A DNA stretch of 64,000 nt from Saussurea involucrata (taxonomy: Eukaryota; Streptophyta; Magnoliopsida; Asterales; Asteraceae), in contig CM066312.1 of assembly GCA_033807775.1 (NCBI GenBank), forward strand, positions 28,493,696 through 28,557,695. The letters run 5' to 3'. Shown here piece after piece: positions 1 to 10,231 of this stretch. Under the pieces are notes generated by a model. It worked only from the letters and a program-made list of their open reading frames with translations. It ran no database searches and was not told the DNA's origin. The translations under genes and the position numbers were made by a program. The stretch's first letter is position 1. Every line of letters starts with the position of its first letter.

Positions 1-1809
1 AGATAAAACAAACTTGTTCTCGCCCATCTTACCGTACAACAACTCCTTTCAATACTGGGAATCTACCCCACTCCCATACTTATGTAGTTCGTCTAGCCAT
101 AATATCACTATCAAGATTTTACTATGAATCATCCCAGATTCAAAGTTATTACTCTTATTTAAGAAATTACAAGTCAAAACCTGCCTATTTCTTAATCCGG
201 AAGTAGATATTACAATTTACTTATGCCTATCTCTAATCTTCCTTTCACAACGGGAAATCTCCGATCTTCCCTATAAAATGGAAATCTCCGATCTTCCATT
301 CGAAATGGGAATTACAAATCAAAATCTGCCTATTCCACATTTCACGTCCTCACCATCTCAGAATCACTGACCCCAATGGGATTAATATATCGCGATACAC
401 AACCGGGGCCCTCACGATGATTCAAGATACGCTCATTCACTAGAAATTACATCCCTTGGTCAAATGGCAAGTATTTCGGTTCCCATTAGACCGTACCCAG
501 GTGCCCTACTATGACCGGATGCCTATTTCTAGCAATCGCCACACAATAAATAAGTATTATTATTCTTACTATTATATGTGCGTAACATATAATATATTCG
601 TCTCCAAAACATATTCTACATATATAAACATTTGTAAGGAATATTTATAGTTTTGACACCTCGACTTCTTAACTATCCCCTCATTGCCATTTAGCACGGG
701 GATCAACATATCATAACTTTTAACCATCTATTTGGACTCATTATTGATTAAGACGAGTCCTTTATTAACATGCTCAGACATACATAATACATATCTATTT
801 CAATATTAATTGCTGAATTTTAAAGAGAGTTGAATAAACTCACCTGGTATGAAGTCACACTTCTTTTATTTCTTTTAAAGACGTAGGAACTTCTGTCTTC
901 ACCACCACAGTTTACTGTAATATCCAGTATACCTATATACTGATATTAAATTACAGAACAGAACTCTCTAAAACTAAGAATCCTTATCATCTAAAAATCT
1001 TCGTCTTAAGTCGCAACCAACTAAATAAAAATTTCTTAACGCAATGCACAGTGCAAGTCGCAATCAACTACTGCAACATGGTCACCAAGTCGCAACCCTC
1101 TATTGTGACTTCAACACCAAGTCCCAGCTGTCTATTGCGACTTCACTACTAAGTCGCAACTGTCTATTGCGACTTCACTACTAAGTCGCAACTGTCTATT
1201 GCGACATGCATGGATGTCGCAACTCAAGGTTGCGATATCCATGATGTTCATCCATATCTCAGTCCACTATGTTCATCCTAAAACCCAGATTTTAGAGTTT
1301 TTACACCAAAACTTTCTGATAATATGCAGATATGATTAAGGTTCTGAACTGAACCTACTCATATTCTCAGATTTCCCAAAACATCCATATTTCATAAAAA
1401 AACGCATCTCTAAACTTATCTAACAACTTATGAACATGAAAGTAAGGATGGATTACCTTTGTTTCTTCAATAAATCTCAAAAACCCAACTGAAAATCCTT
1501 GCTTCACTTGCTCTTCTTCTTCTCGATCTTTCTATCTCTATCTCTCGGTTCTATCTCTCTCTCTCAATACCGAAATGGCCACCCCACACACACAATTAGT
1601 CACTTAAGACTAATTGTGTGACACCTCCTACTACAACTTAGTGAGTCATATCTCAAAATACCAAATACACCCCTAACTTTAAAGGAATGACACAACAAAC
1701 CTTCAAATTGGAAATCCACTTCAACCAATAATTTAAACAAATACAAACTTAACCCCAAGTTAAAACTTGTAATTTACAAAATAATACAACGAAAATTCGA
1801 GATGTTACA
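1..1809 (-). repeat. 3' LTR of Gypsy A (partial, cut by window start)
   Basis: It ends on the + strand in GATGTTACA, immediately before the polypurine side of the element. Positions 1-100 match 7225-7320 and about 16280-16380, so three copies of this LTR family are present. The full copy at 15907-17985 is 2,079 bp, so about 380 bp are missing here. It contains a repeat cluster with the GTCGCAA/TTGCGAC core at about 1010-1240. Confidence 0.9.
1010..1240. repeat. Short palindromic repeat cluster in Gypsy A LTR
   Basis: Repeats of about 30 bp alternate GTCGCAAC with ATTGCGAC, so each neighbouring pair can form a hairpin. Two consecutive units around 1140-1205 are almost identical. The same motif recurs at about 17345-17475 in the other full LTR of the family, so it belongs to the LTR and is not a local accident. 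Confidence 0.8.
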
Positions 1810-1832
1810 ATACTCCCCAACTTGAAAATGAT
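1810..1832 (-). other. Polypurine tract of Gypsy A
   Basis: On the minus strand a purine-rich run (core AAGTTGGGGAGTAT) lies directly against the TGTAACATC start of the 3' LTR. That is the expected place of plus-strand priming. The same sequence borders the LTR at 17986. Confidence 0.75.
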
Positions 1833-1851
1833 TTCGTCCCCGAAATCAAAT

Positions 1852-2241
1852 CTAGCTAAACAAATGAGGATATCTAACTTTCATATCTTCCTCTGACTCT
1901 AAGGTCACATTAGCACCTCGATGATGCTTCCATTGAACTTTTAACATTACCATCTCTTTACCACTTCGTAACCTCTTAACTGACCTTTCCAAAATTGCTT
2001 CCGGTTCTTCTACACATCGACTCCCTTCATCCACCCTTACATCAGTAAGTGGAATCACATCTTGTTCTTCGGCTAAGCATTTCCGAAGATAACACACATG
2101 AAAAGTATTATGGATCCCTTCTAACTCAGGTGGAAGGTCCAATTGATACGCTTGAAGACCAACTCTTTTGGTAATAGTGAAAGGTCCTAGAAAACGAGGA
2201 CTCAACTTCCCACGCTTTCCAAACCGTATCACACTTTCCAT
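1852..2241 (-). pseudogene. Gypsy A pol C-terminus: integrase tail and chromodomain-like region
   Basis: This is the last 129 codons of the polyprotein. It opens with the conserved integrase tail (IRFGKRGKLSPRFLGPF, then the region around YQLDLPPEL and HNTFHVCYLRKCL). It ends with a chromodomain-like segment: VEEPEAILERSVKRLRSG, then VKVQW-type residues (LKVQWKHHRG) and a terminal YPHLF. In chromoviruses this domain is thought to bias integration toward particular chromatin. It overlaps the preceding segment (2229-2894) in another frame; loss of one base in the PWKG codons near 2233 explains the shift. Confidence 0.88.
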
Positions 2242-2915
2242 GGGGATACTTTAAGCATTACACGCTCCCCAACTTGAAATTCTTTTGGTCTTCTTTTCGG
2301 ATCGGCATAGATTTTCTGTCTATCTTGAGCCGCTTTCATATGCTTCCGAATTTCCTTTACCTTGTCCGCGGTTTGTTGCACAAGTTCCGGACCAGCAAAC
2401 TGTTTCTCTCCGGCTTCTAACCAGCACACCGGAGTTCTACATTTCCTACCATACAATGCTTCGAAAGGTGCTCTTACAATACTGGAATGGTAACTGTTGT
2501 TGTAAGCAAATTCTACTAACGGAAAATGAGAATCCCAGTTACCTCCAAAATCCAGTACACAAGACCTGAGCATGTCTTCCAAAGTTTGTATGGTTCTTTC
2601 ACTTTGGCCGTCAGTCTGTGGGTGATAAGCAGTACTTAGATTAACTTTTGTACCCAATTCCTCTTGTAGTGATTGCCAAAATCTTGAGGTAAACCAACTA
2701 TCACGATCCGACACTATAGACACCGGTATACCATGTCTTGACACCACTTCATCGATATATAGCTTCGCCAATTTATCTATTGGTGATGCTTCTTTCATAG
2801 CTAAGAAATGAGCACTCTTTGTCAGTCGATCGACGATTACCCAAATGGTATCGTTACCTCTTTGCGTCTTTGGTAACTTTGTCACAAAATCCATGGTAAT
2901 CTTATCCCATTTCCA
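2229..2915 (-). pseudogene. Gypsy A pol: integrase catalytic core
   Basis: The DDE integrase core is readable: Asp in MDFVTKLP, Asp in VSDRDSWF and Glu in GQSERTIQTLEDM, with the usual spacing. The usual downstream stretch NNSYHSSI...APFEALYGRKCRTPVCW follows. An in-frame TAG at 2916-2918 separates it from the integrase zinc-finger segment, and seven codons (WKWDKIT) run from that stop to the Met at 2894, so frame is kept. It ends at a one-base frameshift near 2233. Catalytic residues are present but the protein could not be made as one chain. Confidence 0.9.
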
Positions 2916-3920
2916 CTACGGAATTTCCAAAGATTGAAAACTTCCGTATGGTCTTTGGTGCTCTGCTTTTACTAACGAACAGGTTACGTATTTCTCTACT
3001 ATTCGTGCCACATCCACTTTCATAGCCGGCCACCAATAGTGCAGTTTCAAATCTCTATACATTTTGGTACTCCCCGGATGTATAGAATACTTAGATCTAT
3101 GCGCATCCATCAAAATCAACTCCCGATTTCCACCTATCTTTGGTACCCAAAGACGGCCTTGGAACATTTTAATCCCTCGGTTATCTTCAGTCAGCTGAAG
3201 ATGTTGCTTGCTCATCACTTCTTCTTTCAGGTTGCTTTCTAACAAAGCCTCCACTTGAGCATCTTTTATTCTTTCAATCAGACTTGACATTACATCAATT
3301 CTGGCGTTTCTCGATTTCAAGCACCCCTTATACTCTTTTCTACTCAACGCATCGGCTACAACATTCGCTTTACCTGGGTGGTAATGCAATTCACAATCGT
3401 AGTCCTTCAACAATTCAAGCCATCGCCTTTGCCTCATGTTCAACTCCTTCTGATCAAAAACATGCTGTAAACTTTTATGATCAGTGAAGAGTGTACACTT
3501 CGTTCCATAGAGATAATGACGCCACGGCTTTAAAGCAAACACAACAGCTGCTAATTCTAAATCGTGGGTAGGATAGTTCTTTTCATGTTCTTTCAACTGT
3601 CTTGATGCATAGGCAATCACCTTGCCTCGTTGCATCAATACACATCCTAAACCCATTTTCGATGCGTCACTATAGACTACCAAATCTTCAGTCCCTTCTG
3701 GCAGTACAAGAATAGGAGCTTCACACAACTTTTGCCGTAAGGTCCTGAAAGTTGTCTCCTGTTTTTCGGTCCAAACAAACTTCACATTCTTACGAGTCAA
3801 CATAGTCAAAGTAGAAGCAATCTTTGAGAAGTCTTTAATAAATCTTCGGTAATAACCTGCTAACCCCAAGAAACTTCTTATTTTAGACGCGCTTTTTGGA
3901 GTCTCCCAATTCATCATTGC
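2916..3920 (-). pseudogene. Gypsy A pol: RT thumb, RNase H and integrase zinc finger
   Basis: The segment starts after an in-frame TAA (3921-3923). It holds the end of reverse transcriptase (RSFLGLAGYYRRFI), then RNase H with VVYSDASKMGLGCVLMQ, the acidic patch YPTHDLELAAVVFAL, and TDHKSLQHV, ending at NVVADALSRK. The integrase HHCC finger follows (HPGSTKMYRDLKLHYWWP). Its cysteine half is damaged: VTCSLVK sits where a CxxC is expected, so one zinc ligand appears lost. The segment closes with a TAG stop at 2916. Confidence 0.9.
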
Positions 3921-5389
3921 TTATATCTTTGCTGGATCTACTTTCACGCCTTCCACAGAAATCACGTGTCCCATAAATTGTACTTCTTTCAACCAAAATT
4001 CACATTTAGAGAATTTTGCGTACAATTTCTCTTTTCGTAACACTTCTAAAACCTCCCGAAGGTGGCGTTCATGGTCGTTCTCATCCTTCGAATAAACAAG
4101 TATGTCATCAATGAAAACGATAACAGACTTGTCTAAAAACGGTCGACATACTCTATTCATCAAATCCATTAATATAGCTGGAGCGTTAGTCAACCCAAAC
4201 GGCATCACAAGAAATTCATAATGCCCGTATCTCGTTCTAAACGCCGTCTTTGGAACGTCTTCCTCTCTTACCCGCACTTGGTGATACCCCGACCTTAGAT
4301 CAATTTTGGAAAAGCATCCCGCACCGTGGAGTTGATCAAACAGATCATCAATCCTTGGAAGCGGATACTTATTCTTTATCGTCACCTTATTCAGCTCCCG
4401 ATAATCTATGCACATTCTCATAGTGCCATATTTCTTCTTAACAAACAATACCGGAGCTCCCCAAGGTGAAGAACTCGGTCTAACGAAACCCTTGTCTAGC
4501 AGCTCTTGCAATTGAGACATCATTTCTGCCATCTCAGCTGGCGCTAGGCGGTAAGGTGCACGAGTTATCGGTGCTGCTCCAGGAATAAGATCGATGCGAA
4601 ACTCTACTTGTCTTCCCGCTGGTAGACCTGGAAGATCATCCGGAAATACATCCGGAAATTCACGCACCACTTTGATATCTTGCACTTGTTTCTTTTCTAA
4701 CTTCGTATCTATCACATAGGCTAGATAGGACCAACATCCCTTTGATAAACATTTACGCGCCTTTGCCACTAAAATCAACGGAATATCTCCTTTCTGCTTT
4801 TCTCCAAATAAGAATACGTCATCTATATCGGTCATTGGGATTCGGATCAGCTTCTTTGCATACATTATTTCTGCCTGGTTATTGCTCAACCAGTCCATCC
4901 CCACAATAACATCAAATCCCCTAATTTCCATTAACAATAAGTCAATCGGAAATTCTGTTCCCTCTATCAAGATTTTACAATCGACCAAACTTTCGCTAAC
5001 CAAAGATCGAACCCCATTAGCTATCTCAACTACTAAGGCATCTCCTAACGTAGTGACAGGCATAGCTAGCTTACGGTAGAACAACTTGGATACAAAAGAA
5101 TAGTGTGCGCCACTATCAAATAACACATGTGCAGGAATGGAGTTTATAAGGAATGTACCCGAGACAACATCTTTCGATCCTTTCGCTTCTTCAACAGTCA
5201 TTTGGAAAGCACGCCCAGTTGGTTTAGGGATAACCAACTTCCTTCCCTGATCTCCCTCGTTCTTTAGCTTCGGACAATCTTTCCGAAAGTGGCCCAGTTG
5301 TTTACATTCAAAACAAACTGATCCCGGCATTGGGCAGTTCACCGCTATATGCCCCGCCTTCCCGCACTTGTAACATTCAAATATTTCCC
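3921..5389 (-). pseudogene. Gypsy A gag zinc knuckles, protease and reverse transcriptase
   Basis: Two CCHC knuckles are visible (CYKCGKAGHIAVNC and CFECKQLGHFRKDC). The first follows the N-terminal gag segment, and both are typical of chromovirus Gag. Aspartic protease has FDSGAHYSF, a D-S-G version of the active-site triad. RT begins near PYRLAP and includes SSPWGAPVLFVKKK, CIDYRELNKVT, KIDLRSGYHQ, FLVMPFGLTNAP and the catalytic FIDDILVYS. It ends at an in-frame TAA (3921-3923) inside the connection region. The reading frame enters from another frame near 5385-5395, at a run of six C on the + strand (G in the sense strand). Confidence 0.9.
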
Positions 5390-5752
5390 CCCACTCGACA
5401 CAAACCAAAATGTTTGCTTCTACATTTGGAACACCAGCTTGGTTCCTTACGAGAGTCATAACGGATATTCTTCCCAAACAATCTGGTTTTCTGAGAAGGT
5501 TCTGAACGACCTTCCCACTTTCTCTTTTCTCCCACATGTGCTTTCTCTTCTTTGTCTTTGGCGTACATTTCTTCTATCACTTTCGCTTCCTCGATCGTCT
5601 CCCTTAAAGTAGTAGCCTTTGAACTTCGGACCCTTGTCATCATATCCGCCGGCAACCCTTCAGATAAGCTTTAATTTTGTCTTTCTCAGCTGGAGCCACA
5701 TGCCCCACCAGGTTCAGCTTCTCCATAAAGGATTCGGTATACTTTCTCACTG
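5390..5752 (-). pseudogene. Gypsy A gag, C-terminal part in shifted frames
   Basis: This bridges the gag core and the zinc knuckles. The gag continuation (KYTESFMEKLNLVGHVAP) can be read in one frame to about 5660. It then passes to the frame of 5377-5655, which gives SSKATTLRETIEEAKVIEEM and a basic linker. At least two indels are needed, so no continuous Gag exists. Confidence 0.75.
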
Positions 5753-6493
5753 TCATGTTGCATTTCTTGAGATTCCTGACTCTTCCTCGATTCGGTCCAT
5801 TTCTGTTTCATTACAGTACTCCTCCAAAATCTTTGCTTTGAACTGTTCCCAAGTCACGGTATTCAGAATTGCCTCCGTCACAGAAGATGACAGTACGTTC
5901 CACCAGGATAACGCGTTACCGCGTAACATTTGTGACCCAAATCTAACTTTAGACTTTTCATCATAACACTCACAAGCCCGAAAGGCTTGTTCTATTTCTC
6001 TTATCCAATTCATGCAAGCCACTGGACTATCATCTCCTTTGAATTCCGGCGGTTTACAGCTCAGAAAAGTTTTGTAGGAGCAGTTTCTTTCAACCCTTCT
6101 TTCAGTTTCCGACCCTGGGTTACCAGTTGGATTTATCACACTAGTATCAACTACTGTTCGTCTTGGTTCCGTACTTCGATCATTGAACATTTTCATAAAC
6201 ATTTCTGCTTGTCTTCCCATATTGATGTTCATCATCTCAGCTTGCCTTTCCATTGATGTGTTCATCAATCTGGTTACATTATCCATTATGCGGCCTTCCA
6301 TACTTGAATCCGATGGTGTTTGATCGGCAGTACTGGCACCCCCTCGATGTATCCGATTTCGCATTCCTCCTAAAGAAAGAAAATCTGGTGGCGTCTCCTG
6401 AATTCCGCTTACTCCAGTTTGCCTTTCTCCCGTATCGTCTAACCAATTCCTATTCATAGAAGAATTTGGAGACCTCGGAGGTGTATTCACCAT
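5753..6493 (-). pseudogene. Gypsy A gag, N-terminal capsid region
   Basis: I chose the Met at 6493 (MVNTPPRSPN) because it starts the gag-like sequence; an upstream in-frame Met at 6541 adds residues of no recognisable gag character. The middle holds the retrotransposon gag core: FLSCKPPEFKGDDSPVACM, WIREIEQAFRACEC, then RGNALSWWNVL and TWEQFKAKILEEYCNE. That is the capsid signature of plant Gypsy elements. The frame is lost soon after position 5780 by an indel, ending in a short nonsense tail. Confidence 0.88.
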
Positions 6494-6828
6494 TGATCTA
6501 AATGAACACAACAGAATACTTATCAGAAATGGTTTATACAACTAGACATACAATACGTACTTTACCGCTAATCAGTCACTGTAACAATTTAGAAACAAGT
6601 ATGCTTGTGTAACAATATATTCATAATAACAATAGCTAATTGAAATTGCGAACATATCATACATGAGAATTCTCATTACCATCGTTACAGTACTAACTTT
6701 GTGTATTTCTGTCGACTCTAAGACTACCCAGTCTTAGTACTTCTACCCATAACTTACGGATCATAACTTAATTCATCACAACTTAAGTCTAGGTATCTCA
6801 AAATCATACCTAGTTCGCTTAAACTACA

Positions 6829-6840
6829 GCTCTGATACCA
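6829..6840 (-). other. Primer-binding site of Gypsy A (tRNA-iMet)
   Basis: Minus-strand TGGTATCAGAGC matches the 3' end of plant initiator methionine tRNA. It lies 3 bp inside the LTR boundary at 6844 and fixes the element as minus strand. Confidence 0.93.
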
Positions 6841-6843
6841 TAT

Positions 6844-7317
6844 TGTAACACCCTAAAAACAGGGTCAATTTAAACCTTAAAAATTGCCACAAGTTATGAT
6901 CATAAAACTTCAAACTTCTATAACCCGAGGATCAAATGTAAAGGTTTTATATACAACACAACTAATTTAAATAACCTATTAATCTAATCATACATCACAA
7001 TCAGATTAATTAAGCTATCTAATCCTTTATCCCAAAAGTATCAAAAGAACGGCTAGATCCTCCGTTATCTCTAAGTTTAAGTCTTTCCAAAAGATTCTCA
7101 TCACACTTTCCAGCTTACTTCCCGGAGCTTGTACCTGGTAAGAAAAATTCAACTTGAAACATTAGGCTTTCGCCTAGTGAGAATATTCAAATCAAATTAA
7201 AGTTAAACAATTAAAATCTCAACAGATAAAACAAACCTGTTCTCGCCCATCTTACCGTACAACAACTCCTTTCAATACTGGGAATCTACCCCACTCCCAT
7301 ACTTATGACTAATTCGT
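6844..7317 (-). repeat. 5' LTR of Gypsy A, truncated
   Basis: It starts on the + strand at TGTAACACCC next to the primer-binding site and holds the LTR hairpin TAGGCTTTCGCCTA (7163-7176). It parallels 15907-16380 and then stops within TTCGTCTAGC, where plus-strand pol sequence takes over. About three quarters of the LTR is missing. Confidence 0.88.
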
Positions 7318-8054
7318 CTAGCCTGGCTTACGTGATAGATATTAAGCCAGAAAAGAATAGGATGGAAGATATTCCTATTGTTAGTGAATTCCCTGAAGTA
7401 TTCCTCGAAGACTTGAATAGTCTTCCGCCCGTTAGACAAGTAGAGTTCGGTATAGACCTGATTCCTGGAGCCACTCCTGTAGCCCGTGCACCTTATCGTC
7501 TGGCACCTCCAAAGATGAAAGAGTTGATGGCACAACTACAAGACTTATCCGATAAAGGCTTCATCAGACCTAGTTCTTCGCCGTGGGGAGCACCAGTGTT
7601 ATTTGTGAAAAAGAAGGATGGTTCGATGAGAATGTGTATCGACTACCGAGAACTAAATAAGCGCACGATAAAGAACAAGTATCCGTTACCCCGAATTGAT
7701 GACCTCTTCGACCAGTTAGTTGGAGCTTGCTATTTCTCCAAGATTGATCTAAGATCCGGTTATCACCAGTTGAAAGTTAAAGAAGAAGACGTTCTAAAGA
7801 CTGCTTTTCGAATAAGGTATGGACATCACGAATTCTTAGTGATGCCGTTCGGACTGACGAACGTTCCAGCTGCCTTAATGGATTTAATGAATCGGGTATG
7901 TAAGCCGTATCTCGATAAATTTGTTATTGTAATTATCGATGATATACTTATCTACTCCCGATCCAAAGAAGAGCATGCGCAACACCTTCGTTTGATCTTG
8001 GAGTTACTAAAGAAGGAAAAGTTGTACGCTAAATTTTCGAAATGTGAATTCTAG
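7318..8054 (+). pseudogene. Plus-strand Gypsy element: reverse transcriptase
   Basis: An open frame reaches from the LTR-derived ATG at 7305 to a TAG at 8052. RT motifs are clear: RAPYRLAPPKMKEL, SSPWGAPVLFVKKKDG, CIDYRELNKRTIKNKYPLPR, KIDLRSGYHQ, FLVMPFGLTN and the catalytic IIDDILIYS. The first six codons come from the truncated LTR of the opposite-strand element. Gag and protease are absent, so the element lost its 5' half at the junction. The TAG replaces the Trp of CEFW, consistent with a G-to-A change. Confidence 0.92.
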
Positions 8055-8954
8055 CTACGAGCAGTTCAGTTTTTGGGGCATGTAGTTTCCGAAAAAGGGA
8101 TACAAGTTGATCCGATGAAAGTGGAAGCAGTTGAAAAGTGGGAACCGCCGAAGACAGCAACGGAAGTTCGTAGTTTTCTGGGTTTAGCTGGCTACTATCG
8201 GAAATTTATAAAAGACTTCTCTCGTATCGCAACGCCTTTGACTAAGCTGACTCGAAAGAACCTGAAGTTTGAATGGAAAGCAGAACAGGACGAGTCATTC
8301 CGGATATTGAAAGAGAAACTGTGCAGCGCGCCGATTCTATCACTACCTGATGGTTCGGAATACTTTGTTGTTTATAGTGATGCGTAAAAATTGGGATTGG
8401 GATGTGTACTTATGCAGCGTGGAAAGGTTATTGCTTATGCTTCTCGTCAATTAAAGGATCATGAAAGACAGTATCCTACGCACGACCTGGAGCTTGCAGC
8501 AGTCGTCTTCGCGTTAAAGATTTGGAGACATTATCTGTATGGTTCCAAATGTCAGATTTATATCGATCACAAGAGTCTCCAACACCTATTTGATCAGAAG
8601 GAACTGAATATGAGACAAAGGAGATGGCTAGAATTGCTGAACGATTACGACTGCGAAATCCTTTATCACCCGGGAAAGGCAAATGTGGTGGCGGATGCGC
8701 TGAGTCGTCAAGAAAGGAGTGGAACAATAAAAGTTATTTCGCTACGAACTCAACTCCTACCCAACATATTTGACGAATTGCAGAAGTGTCAAGTGGAGGC
8801 TTATCAGGATGAACATCTGAAATCAGAACGGTTAGCGGGGATGTCAGCATTGCTAGTAAAAGATGATCGTGGGTTATTGTGTCTGGGAAACAGAGTGTGG
8901 GTACCTCGTTTGGGTGGGTTACGTGATCGTGTTTTACAAGAAGCTCATCAATGA
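8055..8954 (+). pseudogene. Plus-strand Gypsy element: RT connection, RNase H, start of integrase
   Basis: Continuing in frame after the TAG: VQFLGHVVSEKGIQVDP, then LGLAGYYRKFIKDFSRIATPL. RNase H has VVYSDA followed at once by TAA (8385-8387), then LGLGCVLMQRGKVIAYASRQL, YPTHDLELAAVVFALK, DHKSLQHLF and NVVADALSR. It ends at TGA (8952-8954), one codon after EAHQ, where the integrase zinc finger should start. The frame is held across both stops, so these are point mutations rather than indels. Confidence 0.9.
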
Positions 8955-9611
8955 CGTTTCTCTATTCACCCAGGTACAAACAAGATGTATAAAGACCTAA
9001 AGCAATTCTATTGGTGGCCGAGGATAAAAAGAGGGATTGCTCAGTATGTGGAAAGATGTGATACTTGTAAGAAAGTAAAGATCGAACACCAAAAGCCGTT
9101 TGGTCAACTACAACGGCTAGAAATACCTATGTGGAAGTGGGAACAGATTAGCACAGACTTCATCACGAAGCTACCAAGGACTCCGAAGGGATTTGATTCT
9201 ATTTGGGTGATCGTCGACAGATTGACAAAGTCTGCACACTTTCTACCGATAAAGGAAACCGATTCGATGGAGCGATTAGCTAAGTTGTACATTGACGAAA
9301 TAGTAACTCGACATGGAGTTCCAATCTCGATCATTTATGATCGTGATAGTCATTTTACTTCAAGATTTTGGAGAAGTTTTCAAAAGGAAATGGGGACACA
9401 GATAAAGTTAAGTACGGCGTATCATCCCCAAACAGATGGTCAGAGTGAACGAACAATTCAGACCTTAGAAGATATGCTCTGGGCTTGCATTGTTGATTTT
9501 GGGGGATCATGGGATAAGCACTTACCGTTGATCGAGTTTTCATATAACAACAGTTATCATTCCAGCATACAAGTGGCACCGTTTGAAGTACTGTATGGTA
9601 GGAAATGCTGA
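8955..9611 (+). pseudogene. Plus-strand Gypsy element: integrase zinc finger and DDE core
   Basis: The HHCC finger is complete here: HPG...YWWP, then CDTCKK. The catalytic core shows STDFITKLPRT, IYDRDSHFTSRFW and DGQSERTIQTLEDM, giving D, D and E. NNSYHSSI and EVLYGRKC follow, then a TGA at 9609-9611 where an Arg (CGA) is expected. It is better preserved than the same region of Gypsy A in the zinc ligands. Confidence 0.9.
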
Positions 9612-10193
9612 ACGCCTCTATGTTGGAACGAAGTGGGAGAGAAACAGTTAGCAGGGCCGGAAATAGTTCAATTAACTGCCGATAAGGTTACTTAGATTCG
9701 AGAAAGATTGAAAGTGGCTCAAGATAGACAGAAGAGCTACGCTGGCCGACGTTGAAAGCCTTTGGAATTTCAAGTCGGGGATTTCGTAATGTTAAAAGTT
9801 TCGCCATGGAAGGGAGTCATCCGATTTGGGAGACAAGGTAAACTTAGCCCAAGGTATATTGGACCGTTTGCGATTACAGAAAGGATCGGTGAAGTAGCTT
9901 ACCGATTAGACCTTCCTCCGGAATTGAGCAGGATCCATAATGCATTTCACGTATCGAACTTCCGAAAGTGTTTGGTTACTCCATATCAGTCAGTCTCCCT
10001 ACCAGAGATACAAGTTGATGAAAGACTGAATTATGTGGAAGAACCGGAAGCTATAGTTGATCATAAAGTCAAAGTGCTGCGGAATAAAGAGGTCAGGCAA
10101 GTGAAAGTTCAGTGGAGGCATCATAGAGATCAGGATGCTACGTGGGAATCGGAATCGGAAATGAGAGCCAAATACCCTCATCTTTTTACTTAA
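9612..10193 (+). pseudogene. Plus-strand Gypsy element: integrase tail and chromodomain-like end
   Basis: After two more stops (TAG near 9693, TGA near 9757, both fitting C-to-T changes of CAG and CGA) the frame is open from 9762. It gives EFQVGDFVMLKVSPWKGVIRFG, LDLPPELSRIHNAFHVSNFRKC, then the chromodomain-like region VEEPEAIVDHKVKVLRNKEVRQVKVQW and the terminal YPHLFT. Length and order match Gypsy A's tail, so both are related chromoviruses. Confidence 0.88.
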
Positions 10194-10214
10194 CTGAATT
10201 CCGGGACAGAATTC

Positions 10215-10231
10215 TTTTAAGGGGGAGATGA
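10215..10231 (+). other. Polypurine tract of the plus-strand Gypsy element
   Basis: TTTTAAGGGGGAGATGA lies just downstream of the pol stop and against the TGTAATACCCC start of the 3' LTR. The pyrimidine-then-purine layout is that of a priming site for plus-strand DNA. Confidence 0.8.

Larger units (their letters stand above)
1..7317 (-). mobile_element. Chromodomain Ty3/Gypsy element A, truncated at both ends
   Basis: Minus-strand LTR retrotransposon. In element order it has a 5' LTR remnant (6844-7317), a primer-binding site (6829-6840), broken gag-pol (6493-1852), a polypurine tract (about 1810-1830) and a 3' LTR (1809 down to the window edge). The order PR-RT-RNase H-IN-chromodomain-like tail marks it as Gypsy, chromovirus branch; Tekay/Del-like is my inference from the tail. 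The left LTR loses about 380 bp to the window edge, and the right LTR stops where an opposite-strand Gypsy fragment begins. Stops and frameshifts make it non-autonomous. A further complete LTR of the same family lies at 15907-17985. Confidence 0.92.
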
